The notes: generated by a model from the letters alone, not told the origin. Shown: positions 51,065 to 61,318, numbered from the stretch's first letter. The stretch: DNA of 64,000 bases from an uncultured Bacilli bacterium (GCA_934700895.1 CAKUXV010000003.1:1-64000); one strand, 5' to 3'. Numbers and translations are program-made.

Positions 51065-53470
51065 ATGGACAAACAAGAAATTGAAAACGCTTTGTCTTCG
51101 GTTAGTCTAAAAGATAAAGCCCAGCTCACCGCTGGAGTGAGCCCCAACCGCACCGCGGAAAGAGGGTCCTTCCGATCCCTTTTTCTTTGCGATGGCCCCT
51201 CAGGCTTACGCATGCCGAACGTCAAAAGCGATTCGCTTGCTGGGGTAAGCGATTCCCAACCAACAAGTGTCTTTCCCGTCGGTTCCTGCCTCGCCAACAG
51301 CTGGGATGAAGAAGACTTCTATTTAGAAGGAGAAGCCATTGGCAAAGAATGCGCCTATTTCGGCGTAGATTTATTGCTGGGCCCCGCCTTAAACATCCAA
51401 AGAAACCCCTTATGCGGAAGAAACTTCGAATATTATTCCGAAGACCCTCTATTAAGCGGATTGTTCGCAGGCCAATTCAGCCTTGGAGTTCAGCGTAGCG
51501 GAGCCGGCGCCTGCTTGAAGCATTATTGCTGCAATGGCAACGAGAAATATCGTTTCGTCGGTGATTCTATCGTTTCCAAACGCGCCTTAAGCGAAATCTA
51601 TCTCCGCAATTTCGAGTACGCGGTTCGCGTCGGCCACCCCTATGCCGTAATGACCGCCTATAATCAAGTCAATCATGTTTTTTGTTCGGAGAACGCTTAT
51701 TTATTAAAGGATAAGCTTCGCGATGAATTCGGCTTCCAGGGTTTAGTCATGACCGATTGGGGCGGAACTCACGATAAGGTCGAAGCCCTTCAAAACGGAT
51801 TGAACCTCGAAATGCCGGGCTGCACCGTCCATAATGTCCGCATCGTCAAAGAAGCGGTCGAACAGGGGAACCTCAAAGAGGAAGAACTCAACGAAGCGAT
51901 TCTTCCGATGCTAGAAGTCGCAAAATGGACCGAAAAGAAAGAAAAAGTCGGCAAAGAGATTTTAGATTCCAATGCTGAACTCGCGGTGAAACTTGCCGTG
52001 GACGGAGCCGTTTTGCTTCGAAATGACCAAGGCATCTTGCCGTTAAAGAAAGAATCCTCCCTTGCCGTCATCGGCGATTTCTTCGTCCATATGCGTTATC
52101 AGGGATCGGGATCTTCCATGCTTACCCCTTACCTCTTATCCACCTTCGAAGACGCCTTCAAAAAGAGAAAGATCTCCTATGAATTCGCCGCGGGATATGA
52201 AGATGGCGAAAACAAAGTGGACGTCAAGAAAGAAGCGGAGGCCTTAGAACTCGCCCAAAAGAAAGACGTCATCGTTTTCTTCGGCGGATTAAGCGATTTC
52301 GATGAATCGGAAGGTTTCGATAAAACCTCTCTCCATATGCCCGAGAATCAATTCCATTTGCTTCTCGAACTTCAAAAACTCGGTAAGCCCATTGTGTTCC
52401 TGATGTCCACGGGCACCCCGGTGGACCTCGATGGGCTCGATTTGGTTACCGCTATTTTGAACCTCGGCCCGGCGGGAGAAGGGGTTGGGGAAGCGGGAAC
52501 CAAACTCCTCTTCGGTGAAGCAAACCCCTCTGGCCACTTAGCCCAAACTTGGCCCTTCCATTATGAAGACGTTCCCTTGGCCAAGGACTACACGTCCTCA
52601 CCAATCGAATATTATAAGGATGAGGTCTATTGCGGTTACCGTTATTACGAAACCGTGAATAAGGAAGTCCGTTACCCCTTTGGATATGGGCTTTCCTACA
52701 CGACGTTTGCCATCTCTTCTTTTGAAGCAAAAGTCGAAGAAAATAGAATTCATTTCACCGCCCTTGTCAGAAACACGGGACACGTGGGTGGAAAAACGGT
52801 TCTTCAAATCTATGCGACTAAACCACGTGTTGGGCCTAAGAAAGAACTCGTTTCCTTCAAGAAGGTCTATTTGGAACCGCAAGAAGAAAAGGCATTGGAA
52901 TGGGATTGCCCCTTGGAGCATCTTTCTTCCTATGATGCGTCCAAGGATCGCTTAAGCGTTCAAAAAGGAGAATACCTTTTTCACTGCGGGTTCTCCGTTG
53001 TCGAGACTCCCTTCCAAAAAGAAGTATCGATTGATGGGGAAGAAGGAGACTACAACGCGCCGCTAGAACTTGGTATCAGCGATGAAGAATTCTGCAAGCG
53101 GATTGGTGTGGAATATCGCCCCCATGTCCCAGGCAAAAGGCCCTATACCCTAGAAACGCCGCTTCTAGAATATCGTACCGGATTTGGCAAGATGTTCCGC
53201 AAAGCCACCTCTTATTTTGGGGGAGAACTTCAATACAAAAAAGGCAAGAAAATCAAAGACCCCGTGAAACGGGCTTCCGAAATGAAAGCCGGGAATTTCG
53301 TCCGCCGTCTTATGCCGGCGAACTCGCTGCGGTCCCTTTGTTTCTCTAGCGGAGGCATGTTCAATTACGAACTCGCCCTCCTCCTCGAAGGCCTAGTGAA
53401 TAATCACCCCATTAAGGCAATTAAAAACTTCCATAAAGAAAAGAAGGAGAACAAAAAATATGGCAAGTAA
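51065..53470 (+). CDS. GH3 beta-glycosidase, cytoplasmic
   Basis: The ATG at 51065 yields 801 residues, beginning MDKQEIENALSSVSLKDKAQ as GH3 proteins often do; a TTG at 51047 would nearly coincide with the predicted transcript start. The (beta/alpha)8 part holds FLCDGPSGLRM near 42, GRNFEYYSEDPLLSG near 120, KHYCCNGNEKYR near 155, and LVMTDWGGTHDKVEALQNGL near 228, where the Asp of TDW is the nucleophile. The alpha/beta sandwich and C-terminal fibronectin-like domain (YPFGYGLSYTTF) follow. There is no signal peptide, so it acts on imported oligosaccharides, probably beta-glucosides, beta-xylosides or HexNAc. It overlaps the next gene by 11 bases. Confidence 0.9.
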   Translation: MDKQEIENALSSVSLKDKAQLTAGVSPNRTAERGSFRSLFLCDGPSGLRMPNVKSDSLAGVSDSQPTSVFPVGSCLANSWDEEDFYLEGEAIGKECAYFGVDLLLGPALNIQRNPLCGRNFEYYSEDPLLSGLFAGQFSLGVQRSGAGACLKHYCCNGNEKYRFVGDSIVSKRALSEIYLRNFEYAVRVGHPYAVMTAYNQVNHVFCSENAYLLKDKLRDEFGFQGLVMTDWGGTHDKVEALQNGLNLEMPGCTVHNVRIVKEAVEQGNLKEEELNEAILPMLEVAKWTEKKEKVGKEILDSNAELAVKLAVDGAVLLRNDQGILPLKKESSLAVIGDFFVHMRYQGSGSSMLTPYLLSTFEDAFKKRKISYEFAAGYEDGENKVDVKKEAEALELAQKKDVIVFFGGLSDFDESEGFDKTSLHMPENQFHLLLELQKLGKPIVFLMSTGTPVDLDGLDLVTAILNLGPAGEGVGEAGTKLLFGEANPSGHLAQTWPFHYEDVPLAKDYTSSPIEYYKDEVYCGYRYYETVNKEVRYPFGYGLSYTTFAISSFEAKVEENRIHFTALVRNTGHVGGKTVLQIYATKPRVGPKKELVSFKKVYLEPQEEKALEWDCPLEHLSSYDASKDRLSVQKGEYLFHCGFSVVETPFQKEVSIDGEEGDYNAPLELGISDEEFCKRIGVEYRPHVPGKRPYTLETPLLEYRTGFGKMFRKATSYFGGELQYKKGKKIKDPVKRASEMKAGNFVRRLMPANSLRSLCFSSGGMFNYELALLLEGLVNNHPIKAIKNFHKEKKENKKYGK

Positions 53471-55382
53471 GCAAAAATTAAGCGGCCGTTTCTTCAATAG
53501 CCGCGTCCAGTCCAAAAACGTCACGGGCAAAGAGAAGTGGCTCGGGTATTTGGTTGGTCCTGCGGGGGCTTTGCTTCTAAACGCCGTCTTCGCGACTTAT
53601 CTTAACATCTATTATACCGACGTTTTGAAACTCAATTGGGTTTGGGGCGGGTTCTTCCTTTTCCTTTTCCCGATTCTTTCCAAGATCATCGACTGTCTCA
53701 CCAACATTTTGATGGGCTATATCATCGATAGAACCAAAACCAAGCAAGGAAAAGCCCGTCCTTGGATTTTGCTCTCGGCCCCTTTGCTTGCCATCACGGG
53801 CGTCTTGCTTTTCACTGTTCCCGAAGGCAACTTAGCCGTGGAACTCGTTTGGATTGTTTTAAGCTACAACCTGTTCTATTCGTTTGCCTATACGATCTTC
53901 AACATGTCGCATAACCTGATGGTCCCGCTTTCTACCCGCAATTCTCAACAACGCGGCGGGTTATCCGTCTTCAACCAAATTGCGACCATCATGATGTCGG
54001 GAATCCTTGTCGCTTTGGTCTTCCCGATGGCCATCATGCCCTTGATTGGAATTTCCAAAGAACTTTGGATCCTCGTCATGGGTATCCTCTCCGCGATTGC
54101 TTTGCCGTTAACCTTACTTGAATACTATTTCACCAAGGAACGCATCACCGAGGAAAAGGGAGAAGAGAAAGAAGAAAAGATCCCCTTCTTGCTCCAACTA
54201 AAAGCTCTTTTCACGGATCGTTATTTCATCTTCCTTTGCCTTTATTTCTTGATCAATACGATTGCTAGCGTCTTCAAGAATTCGTCTCTAGTTTATTACT
54301 GCAACTACGTCCTTGGGACCTATAACGACGGGATCACCCAGACGATGGTTTCCGTTATCGGCGGAATCCCCATGGGCATCGGCATCTTTGCCGTGTGGCC
54401 GTTAGCCAAAAAATTTGGCAAACGCAACGTCACCGTGGTTGGCTTATTGCTACTAGCTTTTGGCTCCCTTATTTGCTTTGTCCAGCCGAAAAATATGGTG
54501 GTGGTTCTCATTGGCCAATTCATCAAAAACATCGGTGGACTGCCTGGGGCATATGTTTTTATGGCTCTCTTTGCGGACTGCTTGGACCACATTGAATGGA
54601 AGACCGGCTTCCGCGCGGATGGCTGCGCCATGTCCATCTATTCCATCATCTCCGTTGCCATGGTTGGAGTCTGCACCGGTGTCTTCAATTTCATTCTTTC
54701 TAAAACCGGTTATCAAGCTCCCGTTGCCGCGGATCAAATCGGCGACATCGCCAACGCCATTCAAAAGCACTTCATCACGGGTGGAATCGATTATGTGAGC
54801 TTCGTCCAAAACGATGCGACCAATAACGTCTTCACCTTCCTCTTTGTTGGGTTAGAAGTCATCACGGGTATTGTCAACGCCGTTCTTTTGATTTTCGTCA
54901 ACGTCGAAAAGACGATCGCCAAAAAACAAACCGTCTTGGTCGAAAGAGAAAAAGCCGCCTTTGCTAAAGAAGGCAAGGTTTGGGAACCGGCGAGCACTCG
55001 CAATGCCAAACGTCTTGAACTCGAAGATGCGGAAGCTTTAGCCGATGGGCTCAAAGCCTTGGAAGAACAATGCAAAGCAAAGGGCTGGAATTATGAAGAA
55101 AAAGCCGCGGAGATGAAGAAATCCGCGGAGGAAAAGAAAGCGAAGCGTTTAGAAAAAGAACGCCTTGCCGAAGAGAAAATCAAAGCAAAAGCCGACAAAG
55201 CCGAAGCGAAGCGCGAAGCCAAATTCCAAGCGTTAAGCGAAGAGAAGAAGGCTGCCTTGGAACAAAAACGGGCCAAGAAGAAAGCCGACTTTGATGCCTT
55301 CTGGGCCAAAGAAGAAGCCTATGGAGAGAAGCAATACGCCCGTTACCAAGCCGCGTTAGCAAAATCCGACAAGGGGGCATAA
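53460..55382 (+). CDS. GPH-type sugar:cation symporter with a charged coiled-coil tail
   Basis: Residues 1-490 form a 12-helix MelB/XylP-like transporter. GWLGYLVGPAGA-type sequence near the start (LGYLVGPAGALLLNAVFATY) leads to DRTKTKQGKARPWIL near 90, the conserved GPH cytoplasmic loop. ADCLDHIEWKTGFRADGCAM near 375 also belongs to the family. Residues about 500-640 are unusual: an almost wholly Lys/Glu/Ala tail (for example EEKKAKRLEKERLAEEKIKA), likely a long helix. Normal GPH carriers end near 450-480 or carry a PTS IIA domain there. It imports the oligosaccharide acted on by the flanking GH3 and GH78 enzymes. GAAGGAGAAC is the ribosome site. Confidence 0.88.
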   Translation: MASKQKLSGRFFNSRVQSKNVTGKEKWLGYLVGPAGALLLNAVFATYLNIYYTDVLKLNWVWGGFFLFLFPILSKIIDCLTNILMGYIIDRTKTKQGKARPWILLSAPLLAITGVLLFTVPEGNLAVELVWIVLSYNLFYSFAYTIFNMSHNLMVPLSTRNSQQRGGLSVFNQIATIMMSGILVALVFPMAIMPLIGISKELWILVMGILSAIALPLTLLEYYFTKERITEEKGEEKEEKIPFLLQLKALFTDRYFIFLCLYFLINTIASVFKNSSLVYYCNYVLGTYNDGITQTMVSVIGGIPMGIGIFAVWPLAKKFGKRNVTVVGLLLLAFGSLICFVQPKNMVVVLIGQFIKNIGGLPGAYVFMALFADCLDHIEWKTGFRADGCAMSIYSIISVAMVGVCTGVFNFILSKTGYQAPVAADQIGDIANAIQKHFITGGIDYVSFVQNDATNNVFTFLFVGLEVITGIVNAVLLIFVNVEKTIAKKQTVLVEREKAAFAKEGKVWEPASTRNAKRLELEDAEALADGLKALEEQCKAKGWNYEEKAAEMKKSAEEKKAKRLEKERLAEEKIKAKADKAEAKREAKFQALSEEKKAALEQKRAKKKADFDAFWAKEEAYGEKQYARYQAALAKSDKGA

Positions 55383-55384
55383 GC

Positions 55385-57940
55385 ATGAAAGCCGTTCGAA
55401 TTCTAACTGAATACCTTGATAATCCGATTGGGATTGCCACTCCCTGTCCCCGCTTATTTTGGAACGCGGAAGGGGAAGGTTTCCAACAAACCGTCCGTTT
55501 GATTTATTCCGTTAACGGAGGAAAACCCGTCATCATGGAAGAAAAAACCTCCTCCATGCATCTAGATTTCCCGCAAGAATTATCTTCTCGGGACCACGTG
55601 GATTTCACCTTGATCCTCCAAGACCAAGAAGGGCATTGGGGCGAGGAAAGTCAAACCCATTCCTTTGAAATCGGGTTGCTGTCCCCCTCCGATTGGAAAG
55701 CTTCCTGGATTAGCGGAGATTATTCCCCCAACAAGAAAAATCGTTACCCAGTCGATGGATTTCAAAAAGTCTTTGTTTCCAAATCCGTCAAAAAAGCTCG
55801 TTTATATATCACGGCCCTTGGGTTATATGAAGCTTCGATTAACGGGAATAAGGTTGGGGACCGCGTCTTAATGCCAGGGTCCACAGATTACCGGAAGCGC
55901 GTCGTCCATCAAGCCTATGATGTGACTTCTTTATTGAAAGAAGGGGAGAACCGTTTGAATTTGCTGCTCGCGGATGGCTGGTACCGCGGCTCCATCGGGG
56001 CCAAGGGCAGATACGATGTCTTTGGCAAGCAAACGAAACTCCTCGCCCAACTAGAGATCCTTAACGACGACGGAACCAAAAACGTCATCGTTTCGGATGG
56101 TAGCTTTAGCTGGAGCAACGACGGACCCATCCGCCTTGCCGACTTAAAAGATGGTGAAATCGTGGATGCAAGAAAAACTTATTCTTATTCGGGAAAAGCG
56201 CGCGTAGTGAAAGTCAAAGCTAACGTCGTCCCCAACAATCAATTGCCTTTAACGGAGAACGAATCTTTCCTTGCCACGGAAGTACTCCAAAAAGCCCCGA
56301 ATAAGAAGATTTTCTGCTTCAAACAAAATCTCGCCGGCTATCTTTCCTTTGAAGTCAACGCCAAAGCCGGACAAAAAATCGACATCCGAATGGGTGAGAT
56401 GCTAGATGAAGAAGGGGAAGTGACGTTAAGAAACGTCCAATGCATCCACAAAGGAAAAAGAACTCCTTTGCAAGAAATCCATTATATTTGCAAGGAAGGC
56501 CATAACGTCTATAAGACCAAATTCTATTTCGGCGGTTTCCGTTACGTGGAGGTCGTGGGAGAACCCGATATCCAAAAGGAAAACCTCCATCAAATCGCCA
56601 TCTATAGTCGTTTCGAAGAAACCTCGCATTTTGAATGCAATAACCCTCTCATTAATACGTTCTACCGGAACGCGCTTTGGAGCTTAAAATCGAATTCGAT
56701 CGACGTTCCTACGGACTGTCCGACGCGCGAAAGAATGGGTTGGACGGGCGATAGTCAAGTCTTCTTCAATACGGCTTCGTATCTAGTGGATTATGCCCCG
56801 TTCGCCGCGAAACACCTCGACGACGTTTATGACCGTCAATACCGTTCGGGAAGACTCCCTCAGATTGCCCCTTTTAACGCGGAAGACTGGTTCATGTTCG
56901 TCATGAATGGATCGGTAGGCTGGGCTGATGTTGGCATTTTGATGCCTTATTATGCTTATTTGAAATATGGGGATGAGCGTTTTCTAAAACGTTATTATGC
57001 CGGGATGACGCGTTACGCCAAATTCATGATGCGCCGTCAAGGAAAATGGGGTGGCGTGTTTGCCAAACCGATGCATTTAAAACACCGGTATGCCAAATAT
57101 GCGGTCAACTGCGGGCAAAGCTATGGCGAATGGGCGGAACCGGCCGACGTGAAGAAATTCAATTGGCTGGATTTTGCAGAACCTCACCCGGAAGTCTCCA
57201 CGGCTTATACCGCTTGGGTGCTATCGATTTTCCTTAAGATTTCCGATATCCTCGGCAAACCCCACGATGATTTTTACGAGAAAGTCAAAATGCGTTCAGA
57301 AGGGGCAAAGGCTGCCTATCAGGCTCTAAGAAAAACCAAAAGATTCCCTTTGGATACGGATCGCCAAGCCGAATTGGTGCGGCCCCTGTATATGAATTTG
57401 CTAGACGAAGAGCAAACCGAATATGCGAAAAAGCGCCTCATCGAAGCCTTGGATCATTATAAGTGGAGGCTAGGGACGGGATTCTTATCCACCCCCTTCA
57501 TCCTCGATGTCCTATCGACGATTGATCCAAAGCACGCCTATCGGTTGCTTGAAAACGAAGAATGCCCCGGTTGGCTATTCATGGCCAAAAACGATACGGG
57601 CACCATTTGGGAAGGCTGGGAAGGACCGAAGTCGGAAGCCGGCATCGCCTCTTTGAACCATTATTCGAAGGGTGCTCTTGTCGAATGGTTAATGCGCGGA
57701 ATGTGCGGAATCCATGTAGACGGCGAGAACCATTTCCTGTTGACTCCGATTATCGGAGGAAAGGAAACGCAGGCCTCTGCTTCCTATTCTAGCGTCTATG
57801 GCAAGGTGGCTTTGTCCTTTGAGGTGACCAAGGAAGAAACGCGTTTCCTTCTTGATATCCCCTGCAACACGACTGCGGATTTTGTTTTCCATGGCGTTAG
57901 CAAGCACTTAAAGCCTGGCCATTACGAATTCACGATTTAG
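55385..57940 (+). CDS. GH78 alpha-L-rhamnosidase, cytoplasmic
   Basis: An 851-residue enzyme starting 2 bases after the transporter, with AGGGGG upstream. The N-terminal beta-sandwich domains include TPCPRLFWNAEGEG near 20 and LYITALGLYEASINGNKVGD near 140. The (alpha/alpha)6 catalytic domain is marked by IDVPTDCPTRERMGWTGDSQ near 437 and NDTGTIWEGWEGPKSEAG near 735. The C-terminal beta-domain follows with GMCGIHVDGEN. It should hydrolyse terminal alpha-L-rhamnose. With GH3 it would dismantle rhamnosylated glycosides such as plant flavonoid or pectic oligosaccharides. No signal peptide is present. This is the last gene of the operon. Confidence 0.93.
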   Translation: MKAVRILTEYLDNPIGIATPCPRLFWNAEGEGFQQTVRLIYSVNGGKPVIMEEKTSSMHLDFPQELSSRDHVDFTLILQDQEGHWGEESQTHSFEIGLLSPSDWKASWISGDYSPNKKNRYPVDGFQKVFVSKSVKKARLYITALGLYEASINGNKVGDRVLMPGSTDYRKRVVHQAYDVTSLLKEGENRLNLLLADGWYRGSIGAKGRYDVFGKQTKLLAQLEILNDDGTKNVIVSDGSFSWSNDGPIRLADLKDGEIVDARKTYSYSGKARVVKVKANVVPNNQLPLTENESFLATEVLQKAPNKKIFCFKQNLAGYLSFEVNAKAGQKIDIRMGEMLDEEGEVTLRNVQCIHKGKRTPLQEIHYICKEGHNVYKTKFYFGGFRYVEVVGEPDIQKENLHQIAIYSRFEETSHFECNNPLINTFYRNALWSLKSNSIDVPTDCPTRERMGWTGDSQVFFNTASYLVDYAPFAAKHLDDVYDRQYRSGRLPQIAPFNAEDWFMFVMNGSVGWADVGILMPYYAYLKYGDERFLKRYYAGMTRYAKFMMRRQGKWGGVFAKPMHLKHRYAKYAVNCGQSYGEWAEPADVKKFNWLDFAEPHPEVSTAYTAWVLSIFLKISDILGKPHDDFYEKVKMRSEGAKAAYQALRKTKRFPLDTDRQAELVRPLYMNLLDEEQTEYAKKRLIEALDHYKWRLGTGFLSTPFILDVLSTIDPKHAYRLLENEECPGWLFMAKNDTGTIWEGWEGPKSEAGIASLNHYSKGALVEWLMRGMCGIHVDGENHFLLTPIIGGKETQASASYSSVYGKVALSFEVTKEETRFLLDIPCNTTADFVFHGVSKHLKPGHYEFTI

Positions 57941-58086
57941 TTCTTTTGCGCAGCAATCCTTCTTAAAAGCAAATGATGCCTCGAAGGACAATGCGTTTAA
58001 ACCTTTGATTCTTTTTCGGGCAAGGCTACTGTCTTTGCCCTGCTAGCGGCGATAAAGGATTATCGCAAGGCCTTGGGAGGATTGCT

Positions 58087-58917
58087 ATGGGCGACAAAAA
58101 GAAGAAATCCAAAAAGAAGGTGGCCATTATCGTTTCCAGCACATGCGTTGGAACTGTGGCTTTGATCACGGGCTGGATTGCCTTTTGTGGTTATCAATGG
58201 ACGTGGGGTCCTTTTTCAGGGCTGGCGGACAGCCGGTTTGCTAAACTGGAAGGGAATTCGAACCAATATGGCCTGGATAACGTCGAAGAATTGCCTTCTA
58301 GCCCCTTGAAGGGGAAAGATATTTTATACCTTGGCTCTTCCGTGACTTATGGGGCGAGTTCTATGCACACGGCTTTTCCCGAATACATCGCCAAGCGAAA
58401 TGGAACGACATTTTGCAAGGAAGCCGTCAGCGGCACTACCCTTGTGGATGGAATGAATTCCTATTTTCGCCGCCTTAAAAAAGTAGATAAGAGTCGGGCG
58501 TTCGATTTGTTCGTATGCCAGCTTTCTACGAATGATGCCACTCAAAAGAAACCTCTGGGGGAAGTGGCTGCAAATGGAGTTTCTGACTACAACGTTTCCA
58601 CGGTATGCGGAGCCATCGAAACGATAATCTCTTACGTAACGGATACCTGGAACTGCCCTATCGTTTTTTATACGAACCCCTATTACGAAAGCAAGCCGTA
58701 TTCCGATATGGTGGATGTGCTGGATGAAATTCAGCAAAAACACGGCATCGGGGTGATCGATTTTTACCGTGATGCGGATTTCAACGTCATCACGGAGGAA
58801 GAACGCTCCCTTTATATGGCGGACCGCATTCATCCTACGAGGGCAGGCTATCTAAAGTGGTGGACACCGAAAATGGAGGCATACCTGTACGATTTTATGG
58901 GCAAATCGCGACCATGA
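58087..58917 (+). CDS. Membrane-anchored SGNH/GDSL hydrolase
   Basis: A basic N-terminus (MGDKKKKSKKKV) and one membrane helix (AIIVSSTCVGTVALITGWIA) anchor a domain outside the cell. It carries the SGNH blocks: ILYLGSSVTYGASS near residue 80 with the nucleophile Ser, AVSGTTLVDG near 117, LSTNDATQKK near 147, and DRIHPTRAGYLKW near 254 with catalytic Asp and His. It is probably an esterase or deacetylase acting on carbohydrate. GGGAGG precedes the ATG. Its TGA overlaps the ATG of a broken alpha/beta hydrolase gene, so the pair was once a two-enzyme unit. Confidence 0.85.
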   Translation: MGDKKKKSKKKVAIIVSSTCVGTVALITGWIAFCGYQWTWGPFSGLADSRFAKLEGNSNQYGLDNVEELPSSPLKGKDILYLGSSVTYGASSMHTAFPEYIAKRNGTTFCKEAVSGTTLVDGMNSYFRRLKKVDKSRAFDLFVCQLSTNDATQKKPLGEVAANGVSDYNVSTVCGAIETIISYVTDTWNCPIVFYTNPYYESKPYSDMVDVLDEIQQKHGIGVIDFYRDADFNVITEEERSLYMADRIHPTRAGYLKWWTPKMEAYLYDFMGKSRP

Positions 58918-59770
58918 TGCAGGTGTATTCCATCAAAACCCTTTCCTTGTTTTATCTTCTTAACGCCCAAGATACCGCGGATACGTTGAATCAAATGTGT
59001 TCTCGCATGGATGAGGGCAGTGTTTTCTATACCCCATTCAAAAAAAGAAAGACATGGGGGTCTATGTTTTTGTCGTTGACAACGGGGCTCCGTTTGCATT
59101 GCTATTCCCAGGTGGACGATATGGAGATGTCTGTTCCTTGGCAGAAGGATATTCCACCGCATTAAAGCTCAATGATTTTGGCTATAACACTTTTATTGTT
59201 AATTACACGATTGGCAAAATGACTCACCCCACGGAACCGATAGATGATGTTCCCGCCGCGCTTGCCTATATTTTTGACCATTGCAAGGAATGAAAGGCTG
59301 CAAATAGATGCGCGTTATGCGGCTTCTCGGCTGGCGGTCACCTGGCCGCGACTTGGGGAACGGAAAACCCTGGGTTATCAAAAAGCCGGATTCAAAAAGC
59401 CAGGAGCCGTGATTCTTTGCTACCCGCTCATCACGATGGGGGGATTCGCCCATGTTGGCAGTCGCAAGAATCTATTGGGCAGTCGCGCTTAAGAGAAAGA
59501 AGTTCAAGATGTCTATTCGATTGAAAAACAAGTAGACGAAGAGTACCCGGCCACCTTTATTTGACAACGCAAAAACGTTTTTTCGCGCCGTTTCAAAATA
59601 GCCTATTGATGAAAGAAGCCCTTCAAAAGCACGGTGTCCCCTTTGAACTCCTGGAAGTAGAAGGGAACGTTCATGGTTGGGGCGCGGGCATTGGAACCCC
59701 AGCGGAAGGCTGGATTGAAAAGGCCGTGCAATTTTGGCAACGAAACGATCCATTGAATTCAAATTCGTAA
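58914..59770 (+). pseudogene. Alpha/beta hydrolase (esterase) pseudogene
   Basis: Fragments in several frames assemble into one esterase. MQVYSIKTLSLFYLLNAQDT opens the gene. VYVFVVDNGAPFALLFPGG then carries the oxyanion-hole region. ALCGFSAGGHLAATWGTE has the G-x-S-x-G nucleophile. VILCYPLITMGGFAHVGSRK follows, and finally a frame ends with EGNVHGWGAGIGTPAEGW carrying the catalytic His. At least four frameshifts or stops separate them. It resembles BD-FAE/acetyl-esterase-type enzymes. The ATGA overlap with the SGNH gene shows it was once co-translated. Confidence 0.75.
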
Positions 59771-59830
59771 ATCGTTGAAAACGAGTTTCTAATTTGAAGA
59801 GGAGGCGTGGCGCGTCTATCCTTTAAAAGG

Positions 59831-61318
59831 ATGGAACGGACCTATTTTGCAATCGACCTCAAATCCTTCTACGCCTCGGTAGAAGCGGTGGATGGGGGAT
59901 ATGATCCCTTATCGACCCATTTGGTCGTGGCCGACTCCTCCCGTACCGATAAAACGATTTGTCTTGCAATCTCTCCCTCCTTAAAAGCCTATGGGTTACC
60001 TGGGAGAGCGAGACTATTTGAAGTGAAGCAAGCCGTGCGAGAAATCAACGCGAAAAGACTTCAAAAGGCTCCAGGCGGAGTTTTCAAAGGCAAAAGCACG
60101 GATGCGAACGCCTTATCGAACGACCCTTCCCTCGAACTCGATTTCGTGATTGCCCCGCCTCGAATGGCTCGTTATCTCGAAGTGTCGTCGAAAATTTATT
60201 CCATTTACCTTAAAACCATCGCCAAGGAAGATATCCACGTCTATTCGATCGATGAGGTCTTTATGGATGTGACAGCTTATTTAAAGCCCTTGGGATTAAC
60301 TTCCCATGAACTTGCAAGACGCTTGATTTCCGAGGTTTATGCCGAAACAGGAATCACGGCCACCGGCGGCATTGGAACGAATCTATATTTAGCCAAAGTC
60401 GCGATGGATATCGTGGCCAAACACATCCCCGCGGATAAAGACGGGGTCCGCATCGCTTCTTTGAATGAAAAAGAATACCGAGAGCAATTATGGGACCATC
60501 AACCCCTCAAAGACTTTTGGCGGGTGGGCCCGGGGACGGTGAATCGTTTAGCTGCTTTAAACTTATTCACGATGGGGGATATCTGCAGGCAGTCGCTGGT
60601 AGATGAAGACGTTCTTTATTCTACTTTTGGCATCAACGCGGAATTATTGATTGATCATGCTTGGGGATATGAGCCAACCACCATCCAAGACATCCATTCC
60701 TATGAACCCGACCATCATATTTTGAATTCGGGCCAAGTCCTTTCTAGTCCCTACGGTTACCAAAAGGGGTTATTGGTTGTTAAAGAAATGGCGGATTCCC
60801 TGGGACTAGATTTAGTCAAAAAAGGCCTTGTCTGCGAACAGATCGGTCTCGTTTTAGGTTTTGACCGCGAGGTGGACGAAACTTATCATGGGGCTTATGA
60901 AACAGATCGATATGGGCGAAAAGTTCCTAAATCCGTCCATGGTGCGGTCTCGCTAGGAGGATTTACCTCCTCCAGCCAAAAACTTCGCGAAGCCATCGAA
61001 CGGATTTACCGTCGAATCATGAATCCCGACTTAAAAGTTCGTCGGGTTAATATCACCTTGTCGCCGGTTTGCACTTTAGAAGAAGCCAAGCGTTATTCTC
61101 CTGATTACGAGCAGCTGAGCCTCTTTGAAGATATTTCGAAGCATCTGGAAAAAGAAAAACAAGAAACCGAAAAAGAGAACAAGGAACACGCCCTTCAAAA
61201 AGCGGTTCTTCAAATCAAAGAAAAATACGGGAAAAACGCTGTATTAAAAGGAATGAACCTCGAAGAAGGGGCCACGATGAAGCAAAGGAACGAACAAATC
61301 GGAGGTCATAAGGCGTGA
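59831..61318 (+). CDS. Y-family DNA polymerase (UmuC/ImpB type)
   Basis: A 495-residue translesion polymerase. TYFAIDLKSFYASVEAV opens the palm with the first metal-binding Asp. HVYSIDEVFMDVTAYLK near 135 gives the other catalytic acids. GIGTNLYLAKVAMDIVAKH near 187 and DFWRVGPGTVNRLAALNL near 230 cover the fingers and the helix-hairpin-helix. The little-finger domain follows, and a Lys/Glu-rich tail ends near a QLSLFEDI motif that resembles a clamp-binding sequence. The ATG at 59831 matches the usual family start; a GTG at 59807 lies only one base after AGGAGG, too close. Partnered with a YolD gene, as in many Bacillota. It is likely induced by DNA damage. Confidence 0.88.
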   Translation: MERTYFAIDLKSFYASVEAVDGGYDPLSTHLVVADSSRTDKTICLAISPSLKAYGLPGRARLFEVKQAVREINAKRLQKAPGGVFKGKSTDANALSNDPSLELDFVIAPPRMARYLEVSSKIYSIYLKTIAKEDIHVYSIDEVFMDVTAYLKPLGLTSHELARRLISEVYAETGITATGGIGTNLYLAKVAMDIVAKHIPADKDGVRIASLNEKEYREQLWDHQPLKDFWRVGPGTVNRLAALNLFTMGDICRQSLVDEDVLYSTFGINAELLIDHAWGYEPTTIQDIHSYEPDHHILNSGQVLSSPYGYQKGLLVVKEMADSLGLDLVKKGLVCEQIGLVLGFDREVDETYHGAYETDRYGRKVPKSVHGAVSLGGFTSSSQKLREAIERIYRRIMNPDLKVRRVNITLSPVCTLEEAKRYSPDYEQLSLFEDISKHLEKEKQETEKENKEHALQKAVLQIKEKYGKNAVLKGMNLEEGATMKQRNEQIGGHKA

